The notes beneath the pieces are model-generated. The model saw nothing but the letters and a program-made list of their open reading frames with translations. It had not been told where the DNA came from and made no database searches. Positions 15,131 to 21,975 of a stretch of DNA of 23,416 nucleotides are shown here, piece after piece (position 1 is the first letter of the stretch; each line of letters begins with the position of its first letter). Origin of the DNA: CAZWXH01 sp964637725. Lineage in GTDB: Bacteria; Bacillota_I; Bacilli_A; Erysipelotrichales; Coprobacillaceae. Both the position numbers and the translations under genes were made by a program. The stretch spans positions 1 through 23,416 of the forward strand of contig CAZWXH010000017.1 of NCBI GenBank assembly GCA_964637725.1, given 5' to 3'.

Positions 15131-15781
15131 TTAAAATATATATTCATTTAATTCTTCAACAGTTTGACAATATACCCCATTATTACTTTTCATTTCTTTT
15201 TCTATTTCATCTATTGAATGTGACCATCCAGCAGCTATAAAACTGACTCCCATATTTTCAGCCATAATCTTCCCTGGCTTTAGATCATCTATTATCAACA
15301 TATCTGAATAATCAATATTCAATTCTTTTTTTATCATTTCTAATGAATATGTCGATGGCTTTCTTTGGGTTGGTAAAAGATCCCACCCAAAGACCATATC
15401 TGGTGTAGGCAAGTTATTTTCCTTATAATCTCTTAATATATTATCCTTCATTGAATGTGAGACAACACAAATATATCCTCCCATCTCTTTGAATTTCCAT
15501 AGTATATCAGATATTCCCTTATAAACAGTAGGAATATGACTATCAACATATGCTAACCAATTCTCTGTTTGATAATCTTGTTCTTGTTTTGAAAACCCTA
15601 ATATATCTTCACAAAAAGATGTAAAACCAGGATGGAAATTATATTGTAAATAATCTTCCAGTGATAATTCAAAATTTGGTCTTAGATGTTTAAGGGCATG
15701 TGCGAAAGCTGGATAGTGGATAATAGCAGTGCTATTAACAACTGTATCATCATGATCCAACACTAAACATTTATATTTCAT
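15131..15781 (-). CDS. HAD family hydrolase (HAD-IA, phosphoglycolate phosphatase-like)
   Basis: Predicted cytoplasmic phosphatase of 216 aa with a helical C1-type cap. Motif I is LVLDHDDTVV (Asp 9 and Asp 11), motif II is CVVSHS, motif III Lys is in RKPSTYSLEMI, and motif IV is LIIDDLKPG. The start at 15781 follows AGAGGTGACTTT; a longer in-frame reading lacks support because motif I should lie near the N-terminus. It begins ten bases after the stop of the Gfo/Idh/MocA oxidoreductase gene, so the two form an operon and may act on the same sugar or polyol phosphate (inference). The substrate is unknown. Confidence 0.88.
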   Translation of the reverse strand: MKYKCLVLDHDDTVVNSTAIIHYPAFAHALKHLRPNFELSLEDYLQYNFHPGFTSFCEDILGFSKQEQDYQTENWLAYVDSHIPTVYKGISDILWKFKEMGGYICVVSHSMKDNILRDYKENNLPTPDMVFGWDLLPTQRKPSTYSLEMIKKELNIDYSDMLIIDDLKPGKIMAENMGVSFIAAGWSHSIDEIEKEMKSNNGVYCQTVEELNEYIF

Positions 15782-15791
15782 AAAGTCACCT

Positions 15792-16778
15792 CTATTCATC
15801 AGCAGGAAATAATACACCAGCTTTCCTTCTTGCTGTTGTTTGTATTTCAGCAACAATCATACTGTGTTCTAACATTACATAACATGTTTGATAATCCTTT
15901 GTCTTATACATTCTTTCAAAAGCTACAAATTCATCATACATTCTATGAGTATCACTATTTACATTTATAGTATCTTTTGTCCCATCGTTCATTAATACAT
16001 CAAATGAATCTATAACACTAACTGATGTAGGAACATGAATACATCCATTATCTCCTTGGATATTATTTGATAATGGTGCTTTACAATCCTTAGCCCCAAT
16101 ACATACACATTTAAATGTATCATAATCTAAGATTAACATTCCTGATGTATCAATCCCTTTTTCTATATTTGGATAATAGTGAACATCTGTTGGTTTACCA
16201 AATAAACCAACAACAAAGTGTATATTATAGATATTTAAATCCATTAATGCTCCTCCTGATTTTGTATAATCAAAAGCAGGTAAAATATCCCCCTCTTTAA
16301 AAGCATTATAACGAGAAGAATATTGAGAGTAATTACATTCAACAATTTTAATATTTCCCAAGTCTTTAAGCCTTGATTTTATATCAATAAAGTTGGGAAG
16401 GTATTGATTTGTGATAGCTTCCCATAAGAATAGATTTCTTTCTTTAGCTAAATCTCTTAAGACTATTGCTTCTTCAATTGTTGAAGTAAAAGGTTTTTCT
16501 AAAATAACGTTCTTATCTGATTCTAAAGCAAGTTTAGAATATGAATAATGAAGATGATTAGGAAGGGCTACATAGATTGTATCCACCTCATTATCATTCA
16601 GTAAGTCTTCATACGCTGTAGAAGATCTTTTAAAACAATGTTTTTCTTTTAACTCTTCTACTTTATCTTTACTATTTTTTGTTCCTGAAATATGAACAAG
16701 CTCTATATCTTTTATATCATGTATAAAAGATAATAAATCCATAACAATCATCCCTGTTCCTACAATTCCTAATTTCAT
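15792..16778 (-). CDS. Gfo/Idh/MocA family oxidoreductase
   Basis: Predicted NAD(P)-dependent sugar or polyol dehydrogenase, 328 aa. It has an N-terminal Rossmann fold (MKLGIVGTGMIV), DTIYVALPNHLHYSYS and the family motif VILEKPFT (Glu 94, Lys 95, Pro 96). The second half is the usual beta-sheet substrate domain (SGGALMDLNIYNIHFVVGLFG), with an Asp and a His positioned as in catalytic members. The start at 16778 is chosen because AGGAGGAAAAG lies before it; the ATG at 16796 is part of that site. It is first in an operon with the HAD phosphatase. Its upstream region is the iteron array, which could hold its promoter. Confidence 0.92.
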   Translation of the reverse strand: MKLGIVGTGMIVMDLLSFIHDIKDIELVHISGTKNSKDKVEELKEKHCFKRSSTAYEDLLNDNEVDTIYVALPNHLHYSYSKLALESDKNVILEKPFTSTIEEAIVLRDLAKERNLFLWEAITNQYLPNFIDIKSRLKDLGNIKIVECNYSQYSSRYNAFKEGDILPAFDYTKSGGALMDLNIYNIHFVVGLFGKPTDVHYYPNIEKGIDTSGMLILDYDTFKCVCIGAKDCKAPLSNNIQGDNGCIHVPTSVSVIDSFDVLMNDGTKDTINVNSDTHRMYDEFVAFERMYKTKDYQTCYVMLEHSMIVAEIQTTARRKAGVLFPADE

Positions 16779-16796
16779 ATTTCTTTTCCTCCTCAT

Positions 16797-17461
16797 GGTA
16801 ATCTTTTATTATCTCCCTAACCTTAATAAAATGCACGCTTTATTTCGTGAACGCTAGGTTTTATTTCGTAAGCGTTATTTCTATTTCGCGAACGTCGTGT
16901 TTTCTTACGTGAACGTTGATTTTCAATAATTAACATTCCTTCATATAAGGTAACTATTTATTATCTCTCTTACTCTAATAAAATGCACGCTTTATTTCGT
17001 AAACGCTATGTTTTATTTCGTAAGCGTTGTTTTTGATATTTAACTACGTATTTTTTGTATTAATAACTAATCTTTTATTATCTCCCTGCCTATGAGAAAT
17101 TGCACTATTTATTTCGTGAACGCTAGGTTTTATTTCGTAAGCGTTATTTCTATTTCGCGAACNNNNNNNNNNNNNNNNNNNNNNNNNNNNNNNNNNNNNN
17201 NNNNNNNNNNNNNNNNNNNNNNNNNNNNNNNNNNNNNNNNNNNNNNNNNNNNNNNNNNNNNNTTTATTTCGTGAACGCTAGGTTTTATTTCGTAAGCGTT
17301 ATTTCTATTTCGCGAACGTCGTGTTTTCTTACGTGAACGCTGATTTTCAGTAATTAGCATTCCTTCATATAACGTAACTATTTATTATCTCTCAATATCT
17401 TAGAAATTGCATCAATTATTTCGTAAACGCCGTGTTTTATTTCGTAAGCGTTGATTTTTTA
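16797..17461. repeat. Intergenic array of 20-21-bp-spaced iterons in five larger units
   Basis: At least 15 copies of a motif close to TTTATTTCGTGAACGCT occur, with the central C at 16846, 16867, 16887, 16908; 16998, 17019; 17115, 17136, 17156; 17270, 17291, 17311, 17332; 17422, 17443. Within each cluster the step is 20 or 21 bp, about two helix turns. Clusters sit in larger units that open with TTTATTATCTC plus T or C (near 16805, 16956, 17073, 17379) and then AATGCA or AATTGCA. Units 1 and 4 are nearly identical over ~130 bp. An assembly gap interrupts unit 3. No protein-coding content is likely. The function is unknown: a protein-binding array or a dispersed repeat family are both possible. 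Confidence 0.85.
17163..17262. other. Assembly gap of exactly 100 N
   Basis: One hundred N inside the iteron array, the usual placeholder for a scaffold gap of unknown length. Flanks on both sides are near-identical repeat sequence, so the true array may be longer or shorter. Confidence 0.98.
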
Positions 17462-17495
17462 CAAAAAATGTCCACAAGATATCTTATGAACATTT
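17462..17495 (-). terminator. Intrinsic terminator of the HAD gene at 17502
   Basis: On the minus strand a stem of up to 14 bp, AAATGTTCATAAGA / TCTTGTGGACATTT with wobble pairs, is followed by six T. It lies seven bases past the HAD stop and marks the right edge of the iteron array. Confidence 0.82.
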
Positions 17496-17501
17496 ATGCT
17501 T

Positions 17502-18350
17502 TTAACAGATTTCAGGCATATGTTTATATAAAGAAACTGCAATACCATCTTCATCATTCGATAAAGTAACTTCATCAGCAATGTCTTTTAAATCTTGTAC
17601 TGCATTTTCCATTGCTACACCAATACCTGCATACTTCACCATTGATGCATCATTATGACCATCTCCAAAAGCAATCATTTCTTCTTTCTTAAATCCTCTT
17701 GGAATTAAAACAGTATCTAATGCTTTTGCTTTGTCTATGCCTTGTGCAGTAAACTCGAAATAGAATGGGCCTGTAAACGTACAATTCAATGAATCTTTGA
17801 ACGGTTCCATCATTTCTTTATAGTGTTCTTCTAAATATTCAGGATCACTTGTTGTTAAGATTTTATTTAATCTAAAATCAACAAATTCTGCTAAATCAGC
17901 TTGTTCACATAGCTTAAACTTTCCACCACGAGACTCATATTGAATAACATCAAATGGCGCACCATTAAATTGAATCATATTATCATATACATTATTAACA
18001 TACATATAGTCATCTTTATCAATCATTGGACGAACTCTATCAAATTTCTTCATATGTTCTAAAACAGCTTTACCTTCTTCAACAGTTAATGCTTGATTGA
18101 ATAAAACTTCATCTGTTTCACAATCAATAACTTTAGAACCATTATAAGACACTAATAGTCCATGATGTTTATCCATTTCTAACTCTTTTGCGAGGTCTCT
18201 TAAACCTGATGTTGGACGACCTGATGCTAACACAAGAACTGCTCCTGCTTTTTCTGCTTTGATTAAAGCTTCTTTTGTTTTTGGTGTAACAACCTTATCA
18301 CTATTTGATAATGTGCCATCCACATCCATAATAATTACTTTTATACTCAT
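17502..18350 (-). CDS. Cof-type HAD-IIB family phosphatase
   Basis: Predicted cytoplasmic phosphatase of 282 aa. Motif I is MDVDGTLSNS (Asp 9 and Asp 11), motif II is LVLASGRPT, and the metal motif is AFGDGHNDASM. It resembles the HAD at 1422-2240 over most of its length (SGRPTSGLR, SYNGSKVIDCET, TLSNDEDGIA), so these two are paralogues with probably related substrates. The start follows AGGAGG. A short palindrome ACAGA..TCTGT (18378-18393) sits just upstream and could be an operator. It is 77 bp downstream of the ferredoxin-type gene on the same strand and ends at a strong terminator. Confidence 0.92.
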   Translation of the reverse strand: MSIKVIIMDVDGTLSNSDKVVTPKTKEALIKAEKAGAVLVLASGRPTSGLRDLAKELEMDKHHGLLVSYNGSKVIDCETDEVLFNQALTVEEGKAVLEHMKKFDRVRPMIDKDDYMYVNNVYDNMIQFNGAPFDVIQYESRGGKFKLCEQADLAEFVDFRLNKILTTSDPEYLEEHYKEMMEPFKDSLNCTFTGPFYFEFTAQGIDKAKALDTVLIPRGFKKEEMIAFGDGHNDASMVKYAGIGVAMENAVQDLKDIADEVTLSNDEDGIAVSLYKHMPEIC

Positions 18351-18427
18351 ATTCTTCCTCCTGTTTTTTATATCATAACAGATATATGTCTGTACATATC
18401 CGAATTATCATAAATTGAAAATATTCT

Positions 18428-19207
18428 TTATTCACCCATATATAATTCATTAGGTTTACTACCAGAACATGCTTTTGCAAGTTTCTTTGTGGCAATCCCT
18501 ATCTTAAAATGATTACAACTTCTTGCTTGATGAGGACAGATGACAGTACAACGCATACATGTTATACATTTATTATTATCAGTTTTACTCCCGTCTTCCA
18601 ACGGAATGGCTTGTACTGGGCATTTCTTAGCACAGATACCACAATTTGTACATTTGTGAGATGCTTTGGGGTGCATTGGTATAGCACTATGTTTAACATA
18701 AGGATAGTGACCTGGGACTTCCACCTCAATCATATCTGCCACTCTTGTTAAAATATCATAAATATTTTGTGAAAAGTCAGTTAATTGTAATTCATCTAAC
18801 TTATCTGGTCTTCCTATTGCAAAGCTATGCATAATTGAATGTTGACACACTGCCGCTATTGCGCTCACACAAGAAAAACCTTGAGACTTTAATACATCTT
18901 TTAATTCCAATAGCGTATCATCATATGCTCGATTACCATAAGTCACAACTAAAATGGTTGGTGATTTCAATGCTTGAATTTGTTTTAATCTCTCTACTGC
19001 TATCTCGGGCACTCTTCCACCAAATGAAGGAACAGCAACTATACATAAATCATGTCCTGTAAATACACACTCGTTTAATTCAATCTCAGGATCAGATATG
19101 TCAATAGTCGTTTGGGGAACTTTCCATACTTGAGATATAATATCTACAACTTTTTGTGTTCCACCAGTCGGGCTAAAAACAATTTTTATAACGCGTGTTA
19201 TCTTCAT
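18428..19207 (-). CDS. Flavodoxin-like/2[4Fe-4S] ferredoxin fusion (EFR1 family)
   Basis: A 259-aa electron-transfer protein. The N-terminal ~155 residues have a flavodoxin-type fold with the FMN phosphate loop FSPTGGTQKV (11-20) and VAVPSFGGRVP. The C-terminus has two [4Fe-4S] motifs: Cys 186, 189, 192, 196 and Cys 214, 217, 220, 224, each ending in Cys-Pro. Such EFR1-type proteins are common in anaerobic Firmicutes and probably pass electrons between FMN and Fe-S clusters; partners are not known. The start follows AAAGGAGATG. It is divergent from the two-component system, sharing a ~150-bp intergenic region with a TATAAT at 19246-19251 on its strand and an inverted repeat at 19284-19302. 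Confidence 0.9.
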   Translation of the reverse strand: MKITRVIKIVFSPTGGTQKVVDIISQVWKVPQTTIDISDPEIELNECVFTGHDLCIVAVPSFGGRVPEIAVERLKQIQALKSPTILVVTYGNRAYDDTLLELKDVLKSQGFSCVSAIAAVCQHSIMHSFAIGRPDKLDELQLTDFSQNIYDILTRVADMIEVEVPGHYPYVKHSAIPMHPKASHKCTNCGICAKKCPVQAIPLEDGSKTDNNKCITCMRCTVICPHQARSCNHFKIGIATKKLAKACSGSKPNELYMGE

Positions 19208-19283
19208 AAAAACATCTCCTTTAAGATTATCAATAACCTGAAAATATTATAACATACAATACTTTTCCTTAATATAACAATAT

Positions 19284-19302
19284 CACTATTTAAGAAATAG
19301 TG
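19284..19302. promoter_or_regulatory. Inverted repeat in the divergent promoter region of the two-component system
   Basis: CACTATTT (19284-19291) and AAATAGTG (19295-19302) form a perfect 8-bp dyad with a 3-bp centre. It is upstream of a possible promoter TTGATA (19313-19318)/TATAAT (19334-19339), whose spacer is only 15 bp. It may be an operator for the response regulator or another protein. It lacks a T-run, so it is unlikely to be a terminator. Confidence 0.45.
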
Positions 19303-19360
19303 AAATAACTCTTTGATATTTTTAAAAAATATATATAATAAGGGAAAGGAGGATTAAAAT

Positions 19361-20065
19361 ATGAAAACACCTCACGTCCTTGTTGTCGATGACGAAAAAG
19401 AAATAACTGATTTAATGGAAATATATTTAACACAAGAAGGCTATGTTGTTGAAAAAAGATATAATGCATTAACATTACTAGAAGATATCGATAAAAACCA
19501 AATAGATCTTGTTATTTTAGATGTTATGATGCCTGAAATTGATGGAATCCAAGCATTAAAAATGATTAGAGAAAAATATAACATTCCAGTTATTATTGTA
19601 TCTGCTAAAACAGCTGATACTGATAAAATAGATGGTTTATTAATGGGGGCTGATGATTATATCAGCAAACCTTTTAACGCAATGGAATTAGTGGCTAGAG
19701 TTAAATCACAACTCCGTCGTTTCCAAGTCTTTAACAAACCTATTTTAGACTCTTCTCATATTATTGAAGCAACTGATTTAATCATTGATAAAAGAAAGAA
19801 GCTAGTAACATTGGACAATGTCCCATTAGCTCTTACTAGAATCGAATATGAAATTCTTGTTTTATTAGCAAGTCACCCTGGAACTGTCTTTTCAATAGAA
19901 GATATTTTTGAAAAAATATGGCAAGAAAAACCTGTAAATATTAATAATTCTAACAATACAATCATGGTCCATATAAGAAAACTTAGAGAAAAAATAGAAA
20001 GGCAACCAAGAAACCCAAGACATATTAAAACAGCTTGGGGAATTGGATATAAATTTGACTTATGA
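19361..20065 (+). CDS. OmpR/PhoB family response regulator (VanR-like)
   Basis: Cytoplasmic DNA-binding response regulator of 234 aa. The receiver domain (1-120) has acidic Asp 10-Asp 11, phosphoacceptor Asp 54 in VILDVMMPEIDG, the Ser/Thr-type switch in IIVSAKT and Lys 103 in ISKPF. The C-terminal winged helix (~130-234) ends with the characteristic TAWGIGYKFDL. Sequence style is that of VanR-type regulators. The ATG is well spaced from GGAAAGGAGG. Its stop overlaps the kinase start by four bases (ATGA). Target genes are not evident next door: no vancomycin-resistance or transporter genes are adjacent. Confidence 0.95.
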   Translation: MKTPHVLVVDDEKEITDLMEIYLTQEGYVVEKRYNALTLLEDIDKNQIDLVILDVMMPEIDGIQALKMIREKYNIPVIIVSAKTADTDKIDGLLMGADDYISKPFNAMELVARVKSQLRRFQVFNKPILDSSHIIEATDLIIDKRKKLVTLDNVPLALTRIEYEILVLLASHPGTVFSIEDIFEKIWQEKPVNINNSNNTIMVHIRKLREKIERQPRNPRHIKTAWGIGYKFDL

Positions 20066-21189
20066 TGAATAAGATGAGGAGATTATTTATTAGTAGCTTT
20101 AGATGGAGACTTTTAATTAATCTCATTGTATCTTATATAATTACTTTTCTTGTTTATAGTGCAATGATTATTGTATTTGAAAATATAGACTTTATTGATA
20201 TATCTATTGAAATGGCTTATTTAATATCCTTTATGATTTCATTAATTATCTTTTTAATTATCTTTTTTGATCTGATGAATATAACACTTAGATATCTTAC
20301 TCAGTTAAGTGATACTATTCAAGAAGTCACTGCTGGTGATTATGATGTTCAAGCACCTATAGAATATGATGATGAATTAGGTTTATTAGCTGCTAACATT
20401 AATGCCTTAGCAAAAACTTTAAAAGAAAACAAAGAAACTGAAATTATCTTAAAAGAAAATGAAAGACTTGCTTTTGATGCTGAGAGAAATGCTGAAAAAC
20501 AAAAAAATGATTTAATCACAAATGTTGCTCATGATTTAAGAACACCTTTAACGACTATTGTTGGTTATCTTGAATTAATAAAAAATAATAATCAATTATC
20601 TAAAGAAGATATCCAAAAGTATTCAACTGTTGCTTATGAAAAATCAAAGAAGTTACAAGCAATGATGGATGACTTATTTGAATTTACAAGTCTAGATCAA
20701 GCTAGTGTTAAAGTCCATATGACGACAATTAATATATCTGAATTGATTATGCAAATTGTTGATGAATTTTATCCAACATTTCAAGAACATCATTTAACTC
20801 CTATTATTGATATCAAACAACCAAGTTTATTAATTAAAGGTGATGGTCAATTACTTGCTAGAGTCTTTGATAATTTATTATCTAACGCTGTAAAATATGG
20901 AACTGATAACAATGAAATTAAGATCCAAGTTATCAGTGATGAAAAAACAGTCACAATTAAGATTATGAATTATGGTGAATCTATTTCCCAAGAAGATTTA
21001 CCGCATATTTTTGATAAATTCTATCGTAGTGATTCTTCACGTTCTTCTCAAACAGGAGGAACTGGTCTAGGACTTGCGATTGCAATGAATATCGTCAATA
21101 TCCATAATGGTCAAATCTTTGCGACTAGTCATAAAGAAAAGACAACATTTGTTGTTGTCTTGAATAAATTAAAAGGAAAAGAAGAATAA
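20062..21189 (+). CDS. Membrane sensor histidine kinase (VanS-like)
   Basis: A 375-aa inner-membrane kinase paired with the upstream regulator. Two membrane segments lie at ~17-39 and ~52-76, separated by only ~12 residues, so there is no true extracellular sensor domain and it may sense within the membrane. A HAMP segment follows (~77-125), then the dimerisation/phosphoacceptor motif NVAHDLRTPLTT with His 157. The ATP-binding part shows the N box DNLLSNAVKYG (~270-280), an MNYGESI G1-type box as in VanS relatives, DLPHIFDKFYRSD and GGTGLGL (~332-338). Translation is coupled to the regulator. A hairpin covers its stop. The stimulus is unknown; cell-wall stress is a family-based guess. Confidence 0.94.
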   Translation: MMNKMRRLFISSFRWRLLINLIVSYIITFLVYSAMIIVFENIDFIDISIEMAYLISFMISLIIFLIIFFDLMNITLRYLTQLSDTIQEVTAGDYDVQAPIEYDDELGLLAANINALAKTLKENKETEIILKENERLAFDAERNAEKQKNDLITNVAHDLRTPLTTIVGYLELIKNNNQLSKEDIQKYSTVAYEKSKKLQAMMDDLFEFTSLDQASVKVHMTTINISELIMQIVDEFYPTFQEHHLTPIIDIKQPSLLIKGDGQLLARVFDNLLSNAVKYGTDNNEIKIQVISDEKTVTIKIMNYGESISQEDLPHIFDKFYRSDSSRSSQTGGTGLGLAIAMNIVNIHNGQIFATSHKEKTTFVVVLNKLKGKEE

Positions 21190-21201
21190 TCTTTTCCTTT
21201 T
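21171..21201. terminator. Bidirectional terminator between convergent genes
   Basis: Stem AAAAGGAAAAGA (21171-21182) / TCTTTTCCTTTT (21190-21201), 12 perfect pairs with a 7-nt loop. It contains the kinase stop codon and abuts the stop of the flavin reductase-rubredoxin gene. The stem arms themselves supply T-rich ends on both strands. Confidence 0.82.
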
Positions 21202-21824
21202 TAAATCTTTTCAAAATGTGTTGCGTCCACTTTACAAATTGGACAAATATAATCTTCAGGTACACTATCACCTTCATAAATAAATCCACAAACATCACAA
21301 CGCCATCCCTTTTTCTCTGTTTCTTCAATATATGAAGGAGCACTTTTTGGAGTTGTTCCATTTTTCTTAGTATGGTATGTGGAATATGTTAAGACTTCCT
21401 TATCGCTTAAACTCATAGCATCCTCTACTTCAGCTAAAAACATCAAATGAGTTCCCGCATCCATAACATCTTTAACACGACATGTAAAAGTTGCTGCTGA
21501 ATCCTGAGTTAAATACTTCACTTTGTTTTTATCTTCTTTACAAGATATGTTTTCAAACTTATTGATATCTTTACCTGATTGAAAACCAAAGTTTCTAATT
21601 ACATCCATTGAAACTTCTTCTAATAAAACACTAACATTAAAAACTCCACTTTCTTTAATTAATTCAGTAGTAAAATTATCTTTATTTAAATTTATACAAA
21701 CCTGACTTGGATCAGCAGTTACTTGTGTCATTGTATTAATTACACAACCACTTTCCTTTTCATTACTTTTTGATGTTACTACATATAAACCATAACTTAA
21801 TTTAAAAAATGCTTTTGTATCCAT
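21201..21824 (-). CDS. Flavin reductase-rubredoxin fusion (high-molecular-weight rubredoxin-like)
   Basis: A 207-aa two-domain electron-transfer protein. Residues ~1-155 are a flavin reductase-like FMN-binding domain (ALFKLSYGLYVVTS-type start, INTMTQVTADPSQVCINLNK, GVFNVSVL). Residues ~172-207 are a rubredoxin with Cys 176, 179, 194, 197 (WRCDVCGFIYEG, YICPICK). In other anaerobes such proteins reduce flavodiiron proteins and help remove O2 or NO; that role here is inferred. The start at 21824 follows AAAGGAGG by six bases; upstream in-frame ATGs overlap or precede this site. A TATACT -10 lies just upstream. An 11-bp inverted repeat at 21863-21893 is upstream of it and could be the site of redox control. 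Confidence 0.92.
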   Translation of the reverse strand: MDTKAFFKLSYGLYVVTSKSNEKESGCVINTMTQVTADPSQVCINLNKDNFTTELIKESGVFNVSVLLEEVSMDVIRNFGFQSGKDINKFENISCKEDKNKVKYLTQDSAATFTCRVKDVMDAGTHLMFLAEVEDAMSLSDKEVLTYSTYHTKKNGTTPKSAPSYIEETEKKGWRCDVCGFIYEGDSVPEDYICPICKVDATHFEKI

Positions 21825-21862
21825 AATATACCTCCTTTTCATAGTATACCACATTTCTCTTA

Positions 21863-21893
21863 ATTATAAATAGGAATTATTACTATTTATAAT
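21863..21893. promoter_or_regulatory. Large inverted repeat in the divergent promoter region
   Basis: ATTATAAATAG (21863-21873) and CTATTTATAAT (21883-21893) form a perfect 11-bp dyad around a 9-bp centre. Each arm contains TATAAT facing outwards, so it may include -10 elements or be a binding site for a dimeric regulator. It lies between the flavin reductase-rubredoxin gene and the aminotransferase gene. Confidence 0.5.
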
Positions 21894-21910
21894 ATAATTA
21901 TGAAATTGAG

Positions 21911-21939
21911 TTGATTTTTGTATGCTGAAAAGGTAAAAT
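21911..21939 (+). promoter_or_regulatory. Probable promoter of the aminotransferase gene
   Basis: -35 TTGATT (21911-21916), 17-bp spacer, -10 TAAAAT (21934-21939). Transcription would start near 21946, about 30 bp before the start codon, with AGAGGGA as ribosome site. Confidence 0.55.
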
Positions 21940-21975
21940 AACATACAGTTAATATAAATAAAAGAGGGACAGAGA

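Noticed and set aside
16901..16920. parS-like centromere site in the array (ACGTGAA core)
   Set aside because: Only seven core bases match the Spo0J/ParB site and the palindrome is not kept; no parA/parB genes are present.
17130..17360. Open frame through the iteron array on the minus strand (Tyr-Glu-Ile-Lys-type repeats)
   Set aside because: The frame is kept open by the N run, steps of 20 bp break any 7-codon periodicity, and there is no ribosome site. It is repeat DNA, not a gene.
16797..17461. CRISPR array
   Set aside because: Motifs are spaced 20-21 bp apart with repeat-derived sequence between them; there are no unique spacers and no cas genes nearby.
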